The notes beneath the pieces were generated by a model that worked only from the letters and a program-made list of their open reading frames with translations, had not been told where the DNA came from and did not search any database. A stretch of 64,000 bases of DNA from SZUA-584 sp041656035 (lineage in GTDB: Bacteria; Bacillota; Clostridia; Christensenellales; SZUA-584), in the NCBI GenBank assembly GCA_964586785.1, contig CAZPHS010000004.1, positions 1 through 64,000 on the forward strand. Direction: 5' to 3'. The translations under genes and the position numbers were made by a program. Shown here one piece after another: positions 36,111 to 46,118 of the stretch; the stretch's first letter is position 1, and every line of letters starts with the position of its first letter.

Positions 36111-37274
36111 ATGCTCGCTATGCTGTGGCTTAAACTTAAGCGAATGCGCTCCGATATGCCTCTGTACGCGATAATGATTGTTATGGCGCTTGTTTTGTCT
36201 ATGATTTTTGGCAGCGCTATGAACGGCGGCTCGCCGCGCGTTAATATTACGGACAACGATCGCTCCGCTTTTTCGCAAAAGTTTATAGAGGGACTTGCAG
36301 ATTCTTACGAGCTTGACCATACAAACCGGCTCGGCGCTAAGCGGGCTGTAGAAAAAGGCGAATCAATAGCGGCAATTATACTGCCGGAAGGTTTCGGGAG
36401 CGCCGCGGAAAACGGTGAAGCGCGCTTGAATATTATACGCGTCACTAACAGCGCGGACGTTACGGCGCTTGAGAATTCCGTCCGTTCGGCTTACCGCGCG
36501 GCCGCGCGCGAACACCGCCTTTACGGCGCGATGCAAACAGCGTTTGCCAACGCCGGTTTAAGCGCGCCTTCGCCGGAATCCGTTCGCGAGGCGCTTGAGA
36601 ATGACGGCGGCATTCCTCTTATAACGGTCAGTTTCTCCGTTGCGCAAACGGGGCGGTATAACGAGGTGTTCGCGTCTAACATGCACTATTTACTGGGTTA
36701 TAATATTTTCTTCGTTATGTTTTCGATTATATTCACAATGGGCGCGTTGCTTGAGGATAAGAAGCTTCGCACATGGGAGCGCATACGAATATCGCCCGTA
36801 TCCCCCGCGGCGGTGCTTGCCGGACATCTGCTTCCCGCTTATATTGCGGGCGTGCTGCAAATGGGAATAGTGCTTTTTGCCGGACAGGCGCTGTTTGGCT
36901 ATAACCTTGGGGCGCGGCTTCTGCCGGTGTTCGCCGTATTCGCGGTGTATGTGCTTTGCATAGTATGCTTGGGGCTGCTGCTTGCCGCGGGGCTTAAAAC
37001 CATAGACCAGTTAGGGTCGGTAACTCCGGTGATTGCGGTCGCGTCCAGCATGTTGGGCGGATGTATGTGGCCGCTTTCTATTATCGACTCTAAAGCGCTG
37101 CTTGCCGCGGCGAACATAACGCCGCAAAAATGGGCTGTCGAGGCCGCGGAAAGCCTGACGGTGTACGGGGCGGACTTTAAAGATGTGTTATTGAATGTAA
37201 TAATACTTTTTGGAATGGCTGTTGTCTTTTTTTCCGCGAGCGTGTTATTATACAGCAAAAAACAAAAGGCGTGA
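36111..37274 (+). CDS. ABC-2 type exporter permease (second subunit)
   Basis: 387 residues with the same layout as its upstream neighbour: N-terminal helix (about 14-35), outer domain, then helices from about 195 to the end. The conserved loop reads LLEDKKLRTWERIRISP. The two permeases probably form a heterodimer. The start follows GAAAGGAGAG. Confidence 0.85.
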   Translation: MLAMLWLKLKRMRSDMPLYAIMIVMALVLSMIFGSAMNGGSPRVNITDNDRSAFSQKFIEGLADSYELDHTNRLGAKRAVEKGESIAAIILPEGFGSAAENGEARLNIIRVTNSADVTALENSVRSAYRAAAREHRLYGAMQTAFANAGLSAPSPESVREALENDGGIPLITVSFSVAQTGRYNEVFASNMHYLLGYNIFFVMFSIIFTMGALLEDKKLRTWERIRISPVSPAAVLAGHLLPAYIAGVLQMGIVLFAGQALFGYNLGARLLPVFAVFAVYVLCIVCLGLLLAAGLKTIDQLGSVTPVIAVASSMLGGCMWPLSIIDSKALLAAANITPQKWAVEAAESLTVYGADFKDVLLNVIILFGMAVVFFSASVLLYSKKQKA

Positions 37275-37280
37275 CGTATT

Positions 37281-37829
37281 ATGGATAATGAAATTCTCGC
37301 GGCCGCGCAAAAATACACACAATTTGCGCTTACGCTGCCCGAGATTGACGCGGACAATATACTGGGAAGTAACATAGAGCCCGAATTGCAATCGGCGCTG
37401 CTTGCCGTTTATTACGCGACAAAGCTGGAAGATTGTATTGAAAATACTTCGCTTATGCTTACCGAAAAAACCGGTTCGGATGCCGTGGAAGCGCTTACCG
37501 GCGCGATGAGCGCTACGGAGCAAGCAATTAAAGACGCTATGATAATAATTAGGCGGTACATGGACGAGGAGCCGGAATTCGCGAAACTGGTTGATTCCTT
37601 GTCGGTAACCTCTCCGTCCGATAATCTTTATACGGAGCTTTTAAAGCTCTATAAAAGCAAAAGCATTATAACGACGGCCTACGGCTACGCCTCCGCTCAT
37701 TCGTATTCTGCCACTCCGGAAGAGTTTATAATGCAACATATGGATATAGACATTGATAAAATACTTGATATACAGCTGTCTTTGGTTAACTCCATAGATA
37801 ATATGCTCGAAAACCATAATTCCCGTTAA
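37281..37829 (+). CDS. Uncharacterised helical protein after the exporter operon
   Basis: 182 residues, acidic, almost entirely helical by composition, no signal peptide or membrane helix. I do not recognise it. It begins 6 bp after the second permease stop with no clear ribosome site, so it is probably translated by coupling as the fourth gene of that operon. It could be an accessory or immunity factor; that is a guess from position only. Confidence 0.6.
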   Translation: MDNEILAAAQKYTQFALTLPEIDADNILGSNIEPELQSALLAVYYATKLEDCIENTSLMLTEKTGSDAVEALTGAMSATEQAIKDAMIIIRRYMDEEPEFAKLVDSLSVTSPSDNLYTELLKLYKSKSIITTAYGYASAHSYSATPEEFIMQHMDIDIDKILDIQLSLVNSIDNMLENHNSR

Positions 37830-37890
37830 AAAGGCTTGTGATTTTCCTCAACCCAATAAAAAATTTATAGACAAAAAGGCGGTCAAAAGC

Positions 37891-38574
37891 ATGGATATTT
37901 TACGAACCGATAAACTGTGCAAAATATACGGTAAAGGCGCGAATCAGGTAATCGCGCTTGATAATGTTTCTTTGACGATTAAGAAAGGAGAGTTTGTCGC
38001 GGTTATCGGCGCAAGCGGTTCAGGAAAGTCTACATTGCTCCATATTATCGGCGGCGTTGATTTGCCTACAAGCGGCAATGTATATCTTGACGGAGAAGAC
38101 GTATACTCCCGCGGCAGCGAAAAGCTGGCGGTATTCCGAAGACGGCAGGTTGGGCTGATTTATCAGTTTTATAATCTGATTCCCACATTAACCGTGGAGG
38201 AGAATATATCGCTGCCCGTGTTGATAGACAAAAAGAAGGTAAACAAACAACGGCTTAACGAGCTGCTCGATTTGCTCAATCTGTCTGAACGCCGCGGTCA
38301 TTTGCCGAATCAGCTTTCGGGAGGACAGCAGCAACGGGTATCTATAGGACGCGCCCTGATGAATAATCCGGCAATAATACTTGCCGATGAACCCACGGGC
38401 AATTTGGACAGCAAAAGCGGATTGGATATTATTAATCTTTTAAAGCTAAGCAATGAAAAATACGGGCAAACGCTTATTATCGTTACCCATGATAAGAATA
38501 TAGCGCTTAAAGCCGACCGTATTATTGAAATATCGGACGGCAAAGTCTCGCAGGACGAGAAGGTGCGGGCATGA
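37891..38574 (+). CDS. MacB/LolD-type ABC ATP-binding protein
   Basis: 227-residue ATPase with Walker A GASGSGKS, signature LSGGQQQRVSIGRAL, Walker B ILADEPTGNLD and the H-loop in VTHD. The short length and LSGGQQQR are typical of partners of FtsX-like permeases. Its stop overlaps the permease start by 4 bp. There is no two-component system next to it, unlike Bce-type peptide detoxification modules. Confidence 0.92.
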   Translation: MDILRTDKLCKIYGKGANQVIALDNVSLTIKKGEFVAVIGASGSGKSTLLHIIGGVDLPTSGNVYLDGEDVYSRGSEKLAVFRRRQVGLIYQFYNLIPTLTVEENISLPVLIDKKKVNKQRLNELLDLLNLSERRGHLPNQLSGGQQQRVSIGRALMNNPAIILADEPTGNLDSKSGLDIINLLKLSNEKYGQTLIIVTHDKNIALKADRIIEISDGKVSQDEKVRA

Positions 38575-41099
38575 ATGTATTTAACAAGGTTACACTGCAA
38601 GCGTTGAAGAAAAACCGTACCCGCACGGCGGTTACCATTATCGGAGTGATACTTTCGATTGCCATGATTACGGCGGTCACAAGCTTTATCTCGTCTCTGC
38701 AAAATTATATTATACAGGAATACATATACAGAAGCGGCGATTGGCACGCGAAATTTAAAAATGTTGACGCGGCTTTTGCGGAAAAAGTAACTGCGGACGA
38801 GAAGGTGCGCGTCGCTTCCGTAATACAAAATATTGGCTATGCCATGTATGATAATGGTCAATACGAAAAGCCTTACTTTTATGTCGCGGGATTGGACGAT
38901 ACTGCGTTCGGTTCGATGGGAATTCATTTAACCAACGGAAGACTTCCTCAAAACAGCAATGAGATATTAATACCCGAATATATTTTAGCAGACGACGGCA
39001 TGACCTATAAACCCGGGGATACGCTGACGCTGTCCATCGGGAGCCGCATATCTTATGAGGGAGCAGAGCTTGACCAAAGCACGCCGTTTCTCTGGGAGGA
39101 AGAAAGCTTTCTGCCTAAAAGCGAAAACGCTTATACTGTTGTAGGTATATGTGAGAGAGCGGGTTTTGAGGATTATTCCTCGCCCGGCCATACGCTTGTT
39201 ACAAAAACTGACGCGGAACAACGCGGCGGGCTTGACGTATATGTTTCACTCAAGACTCCCGCAAAAATATATGACTACGTCGAAGAAACGGCCGGTGGTT
39301 TCGGCGTGGATTATAACAGGGAATTTTTGCGTTATTACGGCGTTTCCGCCAATGACAGCTTTAATACGGTATTGTATTCTCTCGGCGCTATTCTTATTTC
39401 GCTCATTTTAATCGGTTCCGTTCTCCTGATTTACAATTCGTTTGCCATCTCGGTAAGCGAGCGCACCCGTCAATTCGGAATTCTGTCTTCGGTAGGAGCG
39501 GCAAAAAAACAAATTCGAAGATCGGTGCTGTTTGAAGGTGTTTGCATTGGAGTTATTGGCATACCCCTCGGAATTATTGCGGGGGCGGGCGGTATGGGGA
39601 TTACGTTGCGGCTGATAGGCGATATAACTAAATCCATGTTTTGGGGTAATACAGACTTATCGTTGCACCTTTCCTGTCCGGCGGTGGTCGCCGCGGCGGT
39701 AATAGGGAGCGTTACGATACTTATTTCCGCTTATATTCCGGCTAAAAGAGCGGCTAAAAAAACGCCTATAGACATTATAAGACAGGCCGACGATATAAAA
39801 ATAAAACCGAAAGAGGTTAAAACTTCTAAATTTGCGGGGCTGTTATTCGGAGTTGAAGGCACGCTAGCGCTGAAAAACTTCAAGCGGAATAAAAAGCGTT
39901 ACCGCAGCACCGTTATCTCTCTTTTTGTCAGCATTGTACTGTTTGTCGCCGCGAGCGCTTTTTGTATGTATCTTACGCAGGCAACTAAGATGACGATACA
40001 AGACACGGGATATGATATATCGTTTTCGGCATCCCAAAACACTTTGGTTTCAAAAAGCCGGTATTTGAGTTTATACGATCGTATGAAAACGGCGCAGGGA
40101 GTTACTCAAAGCGCTTATTCGAACTATATATATTGTTCCGCCCCCGTACAAAAAAGCGATATTACCGAGCGCTATTTTGATTATTTTTACGGTGGCGATA
40201 TGACCGGACTTTTCCTTGGAATAAGCATACATTTCATTGATGATATCACTTATCGGCAATATATTGAATCGTTGGGGTTTTCGCCGGACGATTTTGGGCT
40301 TGCGCAGGGTAAATTTCTCGCGGCGGCCAAAGCGGAGGGCTATGACCCCGAGGCAAGCCGAACCATATCTATAGATATTTTTAACAATAACGAGATAACG
40401 CTTGATATAACGGAAGGCTTATATTCGCAGAAAATATCTCTAATCGTTACCGATGCGATGCCTTACGGCGTCTTTCAATCTCCGGTTAACGGCGTTGCCG
40501 TCTTCGCCCCGTACTCCGATATAGCAAAATTAAACATTCCAAAAGAAACCTATAACAACTTCAGTATGTATTTTTCCTCAAACGACCCCGCAAAGTCTTT
40601 CGCCGAAATGGAGGTTATGGTTAAAGATGCGGGAATTGCTGACTATTATTTATACGATGTTACAGAGCCGCTGGCGCATAACCGTAATATCATATTTGTT
40701 GTAAATATTTTTACATACGGGTTTGTCATTTTGATTTCGCTTATTACAATTGCCAATGTGTTTAACACAATTTCAACAAGTATCAATCTGCGCAAGCGCG
40801 AATTGGCCATGCTCAGGTCGGTCGGGCTTGGAAGCCGCGGCTTCAATAAGATGATAAATTTTGAATGTATATTCTATGGGTTAAAAGCTTTATTATACGG
40901 ACTTCCCGTATCGGCGGCTTTAACCTATTTTATTTACAAAGCCGTTCTTAGCGGCGCGGACGTTTCCTTTGTATTGCCGTGGAGCAGTATAGCAATAAGT
41001 GTGTTCGGCGTCTTTTTCGTCGTATTTGTTACAATGCTTTATTCAACAAACAAAATTAAAAAGGCAAATATAACGGACGCGCTGCGCATCGAGGTTTAA
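38571..41099 (+). CDS. FtsX-like ABC permease with two MacB/FtsX modules
   Basis: 842 residues. A first helix (about 18-42), an outer domain, three FtsX helices (about 275-400), a second single helix (about 440-465), a second outer domain and three C-terminal helices (about 705-835). The FtsX helices carry the S-R-FGILSSVGA and R-LAMLRSVGL turns that contact the ATPase. Such permeases use mechanical force to move lipoproteins, peptides or wall hydrolase signals. The cargo is unknown. Confidence 0.88.
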   Translation: MNVFNKVTLQALKKNRTRTAVTIIGVILSIAMITAVTSFISSLQNYIIQEYIYRSGDWHAKFKNVDAAFAEKVTADEKVRVASVIQNIGYAMYDNGQYEKPYFYVAGLDDTAFGSMGIHLTNGRLPQNSNEILIPEYILADDGMTYKPGDTLTLSIGSRISYEGAELDQSTPFLWEEESFLPKSENAYTVVGICERAGFEDYSSPGHTLVTKTDAEQRGGLDVYVSLKTPAKIYDYVEETAGGFGVDYNREFLRYYGVSANDSFNTVLYSLGAILISLILIGSVLLIYNSFAISVSERTRQFGILSSVGAAKKQIRRSVLFEGVCIGVIGIPLGIIAGAGGMGITLRLIGDITKSMFWGNTDLSLHLSCPAVVAAAVIGSVTILISAYIPAKRAAKKTPIDIIRQADDIKIKPKEVKTSKFAGLLFGVEGTLALKNFKRNKKRYRSTVISLFVSIVLFVAASAFCMYLTQATKMTIQDTGYDISFSASQNTLVSKSRYLSLYDRMKTAQGVTQSAYSNYIYCSAPVQKSDITERYFDYFYGGDMTGLFLGISIHFIDDITYRQYIESLGFSPDDFGLAQGKFLAAAKAEGYDPEASRTISIDIFNNNEITLDITEGLYSQKISLIVTDAMPYGVFQSPVNGVAVFAPYSDIAKLNIPKETYNNFSMYFSSNDPAKSFAEMEVMVKDAGIADYYLYDVTEPLAHNRNIIFVVNIFTYGFVILISLITIANVFNTISTSINLRKRELAMLRSVGLGSRGFNKMINFECIFYGLKALLYGLPVSAALTYFIYKAVLSGADVSFVLPWSSIAISVFGVFFVVFVTMLYSTNKIKKANITDALRIEV

Positions 41100-41153
41100 C
41101 GCGATATAAAAAAGTTTATAAAGCGCGGCGTAACGGGTGTCTTTAACCGCGTC

Positions 41154-41182
41154 TTGTGCGGCGGCGCGCGCAATGCTATAAT
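41154..41182 (+). promoter_or_regulatory. Promoter for tex
   Basis: TTGTGC (41154-41159), 17-bp spacer, TATAAT (41177-41182), 42 bp before the tex start. Confidence 0.6.
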
Positions 41183-41224
41183 CGCAGTCGAATACGTCTT
41201 TCGGGCAACATTTAAGGAGCGCAT

Positions 41225-43363
41225 ATGACTGATATATCTTCAAGGCTTGCGGAAGAGCTTTCGATTGCAAAAGAGCAGGCGCAAAGCGCGGTATCTCTTA
41301 TTGAACAGGGCAACACGGTGCCATTTATCGCGCGTTACAGAAAAGAGGCAACCGGCAATCTTTCCGACGAATTACTGCGCCGTCTTGCCGACAGGCTGGA
41401 ATATTTAACAAGGCTTGACGGGCGCAAAAGTGAGGTTATGCGCCTTATTGACGCGCAGGGCAAGCTTACGGAGGAGCTTAAAAAAAGTATATCGGAGGCG
41501 CGGGGCATAACAGAGGTTGACGATTTATACCGTCCGTACAGACCGAAACGGCGCACACGCGCCGCTATGGCAAAAGAAAAAGGCTTAGAGCCTTTAGCCG
41601 CGCTTATATTCGAACAGCAAACAGCGGACGAGCAAATAGACAAAATTGCGCAAGGGTATGTAAACAAGGAAAAGAATGTCGCCACGGCGGAGGAAGCGGT
41701 GCAAGGCGCTCTTGATATAATAGCCGAGAGGATAGCGGACGACGCGGCGGCGAGAAGCCTGCTTCGCTCCTGGCTTAAGCAAGGGAGCAGCATAATATCA
41801 AAGGCGGATGAGGAAAAAAGCGGCGTATACGAAATGTACAGCGATTTCTCCGAGCCGGTCAAAAAAATTGTTCCGCACAGGGTGCTTGCGTTAAACCGCG
41901 GCGAAAAAGAAAAAATATTAAGCATAAAGCTTTCGGCGGAGCATAACGAGGCGCAGGCGCTAATTGATAAGGCGTTATCACTCGCCGGCCAACGCAGCCG
42001 GTATTTGCGCCAATCCGCGGACGACGCGTATAAAAGGCTTATTTTTCCGTCGCTGGAGCGCGAGATACGAAACGAGCTTACCGAAAAAGCCGAGGAGCAG
42101 GCAATACGTGTTTTCGGTGTTAACCTTAAAAATCTGCTTTTGTCTCCTCCGGTGCGCGGCAAAACAGTACTGGGGCTTGACCCCGGATACCGCACAGGCA
42201 ACAAGGCCGCCGTTGTGGACGAAACGGGGCGCGTGCTGGATACCGCCGTTATTTATATGACGCTTCCCCATCACGACATGGAAAAAGCTAAAAAACAGCT
42301 TGCGTCTCTTATAGAAAAACACAATGTTGATATAATAGCGATAGGAAACGGTACGGCTTCAAAGGAAAGCGAAGCGGCGGTGGCGCTGCTTTTAAAAGAG
42401 ATAAAAAGAAAAGTTTATTACGCTATAGTCAGCGAAGCCGGCGCTTCGGTTTATTCCGCTTCCGCTCTTGGGACAGATGAGTTCCCCGATTTCGATGTCG
42501 CGCTGCGAAGCGCGGTTTCCATAGCGCGGAGGCTGCAGGACCCTCTTGCCGAGCTTGTAAAGATAGACCCGAAAGCCATAGGCGTCGGTCAGTATCAGCA
42601 CGACGTAAACCAAAAGCGGCTCGCGCAGACGCTTGCCGGCGCCGTTGAAGACTGTGTGAACACGGTCGGCGTGGATTTAAACACGGCTTCCGCGTCGCTT
42701 TTAAAATACGTGGCGGGCATAACGCCGTCCGCGGCGTCGGGCATAGTCTTCTACCGCGAAACGCACGGGCGTTTTACGAGCCGGCGGCAGCTTAAAAAGG
42801 TTAAAGGGTTAGGCGGCAAAGCGTTCGAGCAGTGCGCCGGTTTTCTTCGAATATCCGACGCTGAAAATGTGCTTGATTCCACCGCCATACACCCCGAATC
42901 TTACGGCGCGGTGGATAAGCTTTCGCAAACGGCGGGCATAAAGCTTAAGACTAAAGAAGATTTACCGCGGCTTTTACAGCGGCTTTCGGGAATGGATTTT
43001 AACGCGCTTGCCAAGGAAGCGGGTATAGGCGAGCCGACCTTGCGCGACATAATAGACGAGCTTAAAAAACCGGGCAGGGACCCGCGGGACGCGTTCGAGC
43101 AGCCGGAGCTTAGAAGCGATATTATGCGCCTAGAGGATATTAAAGAAGGCATGGCGCTGTCCGGCACGGTGCGCAACGTAACGGATTTCGGCGCTTTTGT
43201 CGATATAGGCGTCCATCAGGACGGGCTTGTCCACATATCCCAAATGTCCGATAAGTTTATAAAGCACCCTTCGGACGCGGTTAAAACCGGAGATGTTGTA
43301 AAAGTTAAAGTAATAGGTATTGATATCGCTAAAAAGAGGATATCGCTTACAATGAAAATATAG
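41225..43363 (+). CDS. tex: Tex-family RNA-binding transcription accessory protein
   Basis: 712 residues with the Tex order: N-terminal helical region with TVPFIARYRKEATG, a YqgF/RuvC-like domain (GLDPGYRTGNK, about 318-328), HhH motifs (KVKGLGGKAFEQCAGFLRI) and a C-terminal S1 domain (about 635-712, GTVRNVTDFGAFVDIGVH). It binds nucleic acid and affects transcription and, in some species, toxin expression. The start follows TAAGGAGC. A HAD phosphatase gene follows 12 bp later. Confidence 0.95.
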   Translation: MTDISSRLAEELSIAKEQAQSAVSLIEQGNTVPFIARYRKEATGNLSDELLRRLADRLEYLTRLDGRKSEVMRLIDAQGKLTEELKKSISEARGITEVDDLYRPYRPKRRTRAAMAKEKGLEPLAALIFEQQTADEQIDKIAQGYVNKEKNVATAEEAVQGALDIIAERIADDAAARSLLRSWLKQGSSIISKADEEKSGVYEMYSDFSEPVKKIVPHRVLALNRGEKEKILSIKLSAEHNEAQALIDKALSLAGQRSRYLRQSADDAYKRLIFPSLEREIRNELTEKAEEQAIRVFGVNLKNLLLSPPVRGKTVLGLDPGYRTGNKAAVVDETGRVLDTAVIYMTLPHHDMEKAKKQLASLIEKHNVDIIAIGNGTASKESEAAVALLLKEIKRKVYYAIVSEAGASVYSASALGTDEFPDFDVALRSAVSIARRLQDPLAELVKIDPKAIGVGQYQHDVNQKRLAQTLAGAVEDCVNTVGVDLNTASASLLKYVAGITPSAASGIVFYRETHGRFTSRRQLKKVKGLGGKAFEQCAGFLRISDAENVLDSTAIHPESYGAVDKLSQTAGIKLKTKEDLPRLLQRLSGMDFNALAKEAGIGEPTLRDIIDELKKPGRDPRDAFEQPELRSDIMRLEDIKEGMALSGTVRNVTDFGAFVDIGVHQDGLVHISQMSDKFIKHPSDAVKTGDVVKVKVIGIDIAKKRISLTMKI

Positions 43364-43375
43364 GAGAGTTTTTAT

Positions 43376-44053
43376 ATGGTGCTTGCGGTTTTTGATTTTG
43401 ACGGCACGCTGTTCCCTAAAGACACGCTTCCGTTTCTGCTATCGCAGTGGCGCAAACAAAAGCTGCCCCGCCTAAGGTTATGGACGGCGTACCTTTCCAT
43501 AGGCGGGTTGTTTGTCCGCTATAAGCTTAAGCTTTTCAGCGAGCTTTCGCGCGAGCAAATGCGCAAAACCGCGCTGCAGCGCTTTACGCGCATTTTTTCG
43601 GGTCTGCCGAAGACTTTTGTGGACGATTTTTTTAATCATTGCGCAGCCCTTATATCGCAGCAGCTCCGCCCGTGCGTCGTCGCGGAGCTTCGCCGGGTCC
43701 AATCGCAAGGTTTCCATACGGTGCTGCTTTCCGGCGGATATCAAACGCTTATGGATTTTATAGGGCAAAAGCTTAAATTTGACACAATAATAGGCACAAA
43801 ACTTTACTGCAAAAACGGAATTGTCGATTCGTCGCCGCCGCTTGATATTGTCTGCGGGGAGCAGAAGGCGCAGCGTCTTTTCGCGGCTTTTGAAGGCCGC
43901 GAAGTTGACTGGGCAAAAAGCACCGCGTACGCGGACAGCCTCTCCGACATTCCTATACTTAAGCTTGTGGGCAAACCCGTTGCGGTAAGCCCGGACAAGG
44001 GATTAGCCGATAAGCTGGAGCTTTTGCGCTGGCCTGTTCTGGCGGAGGAATAG
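43376..44053 (+). CDS. HAD-superfamily IB phosphatase
   Basis: 225 residues. Catalytic DFDGT (D7 nucleophile, D9 acid/base), the motif II serine in LSGGY and the motif III aspartates in ADSLSDIPIL. The helical cap between residues 15 and 100 is of the phosphoserine-phosphatase type (subfamily IB). The substrate may be phosphoserine or a phospholipid-like compound; sequence does not decide. Co-transcribed with tex (12-bp gap, TAGGAGAG site). Confidence 0.85.
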   Translation: MVLAVFDFDGTLFPKDTLPFLLSQWRKQKLPRLRLWTAYLSIGGLFVRYKLKLFSELSREQMRKTALQRFTRIFSGLPKTFVDDFFNHCAALISQQLRPCVVAELRRVQSQGFHTVLLSGGYQTLMDFIGQKLKFDTIIGTKLYCKNGIVDSSPPLDIVCGEQKAQRLFAAFEGREVDWAKSTAYADSLSDIPILKLVGKPVAVSPDKGLADKLELLRWPVLAEE

Positions 44054-44153
44054 CGCTTTTCGCAAAACAAACCTCCGGCAACGGGCTGTGTGCCCGTGCC
44101 CGAAGGTTTGCGCCGTATTTTATGAATTGCGCTTAAGGTTTCATATACTTATC

Positions 44154-45452
44154 TTAAGCCGTGGGCGGTATAACCTTTACTATGTTGAACATGCCGTCCA
44201 GCACAACCCAGTTTTGCGGAAAAGAAAGCCCCAGCACCCAGTAGCTTACGCCGCGCAAATCATATTTGTTGACGAGAAGGAGCTTGGAACGGACGCTGCG
44301 GGCGTCCTCGAACCATACCTCGTGCTCCGCGCCGTTTTCATCGAAATACCTGAACGTAGGCGATTGCGTCTGTTCGTCAAACCGTATACGCGCGCCGACT
44401 TTAGCGGCAAGCGCAACAGCCTGCTGCGGAGAAACCCTTCTGGCCCATCTTGCGTCCGGCATATACGGCAGCTGCCAGTCGTAGCCGTAAAGAGGCATAC
44501 CCATCATTATTTTACGGCTGGGTATAACGGATACCGCATAGCTTATAACATCTTCCACAAGGTCTATGGGCGCTACCGCATAGGGCGGCCCTCCCGACCA
44601 GCCCCATTCGTATGTCATGATTATTACAAAGTCCACAATCTCGCCATGCGCCGCGTAATCATGCGCTCCGTGCCACGCGCCAGTCCGCACATCGGAAGCC
44701 TTTGGCACAAGGGCCGTGGAGACAGCATAATTAAGCGGATGCAAAGCCGCCGTCACGCGCCTTAAAAAGCTGTTGTATTCTTCGCGCTTTTCGGGCGATA
44801 TTCTCTCAAAGTCTATGTTTACTCCGTAGTAACCCTTCTCCCTTAATACGGATATCATATTCCGTATCAGTGTATCCTGCAGCTGTGCGCTGTCAAGTAT
44901 CGTATCTACAAGCTCGGTGTCAAAATTGCCGCCGCTGAAGTTGGTTATAACAAGCAGCGCGGCAATACGATGCGCCCTCGCCTGCGCAAGTATAGCGGCG
45001 TCGTTTAAAGGCACAAGGCTGCCGTCGGCGCGCGCCTGATAGCTAAACGGCGATATATACGTTAGGTACTCCCCCACTTCTTGTATTATCTGTGTTTCGC
45101 GCTGCGCCGTGCTCGGCTCTATGTAGCCGTTAACCTCAATAAAACCGTAGTTTTTTTCGCGCACAGGTATGCGCAGAACCGTACCGGGCTGAATCAAATC
45201 GGGGTTTTCTATGGTGTTTAAAGCTATAATGCTGTCTGTCGTTGTCCCGTAACGCCGGGCGATAGTGTAAAGCGATTCTCCCTCCCGCACGGTATGAGAA
45301 ATCTCAACCGTCGGTATAACAAGCGTTTGCCCCACAACAAGAAAGGGGAGATCGCCAAGTTCGTTTACCGTATACAGCGCGTCCACTCCAACGCCGTACC
45401 GCCGCGCCAGGTTATAAAGCGTGTCTCCGGCTTTAACAACATGTATGTCCAA
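44154..45452 (-). CDS. LysM / GH18 spore cortex-lytic enzyme (SleL/YaaH type)
   Basis: 432 residues: two LysM peptidoglycan-binding motifs (3-47 and 52-96), then a GH18 barrel with catalytic GVNIDFE (D214, E216) and the later MTYEWGW and MPLYGYDW strands. This architecture without a signal peptide is that of SleL/YaaH, spore-coat N-acetylglucosaminidases that degrade cortex fragments during germination. It starts at TTG 45452 after AAGGATGTGA. Divergent from cwlJ-gerQ, which act in the same process. Confidence 0.92.
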   Translation of the reverse strand: MDIHVVKAGDTLYNLARRYGVGVDALYTVNELGDLPFLVVGQTLVIPTVEISHTVREGESLYTIARRYGTTTDSIIALNTIENPDLIQPGTVLRIPVREKNYGFIEVNGYIEPSTAQRETQIIQEVGEYLTYISPFSYQARADGSLVPLNDAAILAQARAHRIAALLVITNFSGGNFDTELVDTILDSAQLQDTLIRNMISVLREKGYYGVNIDFERISPEKREEYNSFLRRVTAALHPLNYAVSTALVPKASDVRTGAWHGAHDYAAHGEIVDFVIIMTYEWGWSGGPPYAVAPIDLVEDVISYAVSVIPSRKIMMGMPLYGYDWQLPYMPDARWARRVSPQQAVALAAKVGARIRFDEQTQSPTFRYFDENGAEHEVWFEDARSVRSKLLLVNKYDLRGVSYWVLGLSFPQNWVVLDGMFNIVKVIPPTA

Positions 45453-45647
45453 ATATTATCACATCCTTAATATGTATTTGACGACTGTTGTATTATATGG
45501 GCGCGGCGTTTACGCTGTTCGCTTATTTTATAAAGTTTATATTTTCGCTTTACGGCCGCGGCTTTTTATCACTTTTTCGGCGCCGCGAGTATACAATACT
45601 GTATGCCAATAAACGCCGGCGGAAAAAAAATTATATGGTGATGATAA

Positions 45648-46091
45648 ATGGAATTTGAAGCAAGAGAATTATTTGCGCGAATGATAAGGTGCGAGGCGGA
45701 AGGCGAAGGGCTCGGCGGAATGCAAGCCGTGGCCACCACTATTATGAACAGGGTCCATGTCGCTTACGGGGAATACCTTCGCACGGGGCAGGGAGATTTG
45801 CGGCGCGTGCTTACCCAGCCCGGCCAGTTTTCCTGTTATCTTACCACTATAGGCGGACAGATAAATCCCCAAACTGTTTGGTCAAACCCGCCCGAGCAGA
45901 TACATTACGACGTTGCGGACTGGGCGCTCGCCGGAAACGTGCATCCGGGCGTTATAGAAACACTATGGTATATGAACCCATTCCTTCCGGAATGTCCCGC
46001 TTACTTTCCGTATAACCGGACGGGGGTGCAGTTTAACAGAATACGCGACCATTGTTTCTTCCAGCCAACGTCGCTGTATGCGCTGACATAA
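45648..46091 (+). CDS. cwlJ: Spore cortex hydrolase CwlJ
   Basis: 147 residues consisting only of the SleB/CwlJ hydrolase domain: RCEAEGEGLGGMQAVATTIMNRV near the N-terminus (E16 and E18 nearby the expected catalytic glutamate) and the Q-F-CY and W-A--G--H motifs. It lacks the signal peptide and peptidoglycan-binding domain of SleB, and the length matches CwlJ, which sits in the spore coat. It is followed 27 bp later by gerQ, needed for CwlJ localisation in Bacillus. Confidence 0.9.
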   Translation: MEFEARELFARMIRCEAEGEGLGGMQAVATTIMNRVHVAYGEYLRTGQGDLRRVLTQPGQFSCYLTTIGGQINPQTVWSNPPEQIHYDVADWALAGNVHPGVIETLWYMNPFLPECPAYFPYNRTGVQFNRIRDHCFFQPTSLYALT

Positions 46092-46118
46092 CATACTTTT
46101 AAAGGGGGTGATAATAAT

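Noticed and set aside
45560..45647. Sporulation sigma-E or sigma-K promoter before cwlJ
   Set aside because: TATACAAT resembles a sigma-E -10 box, but no fitting -35 box lies at the right distance.
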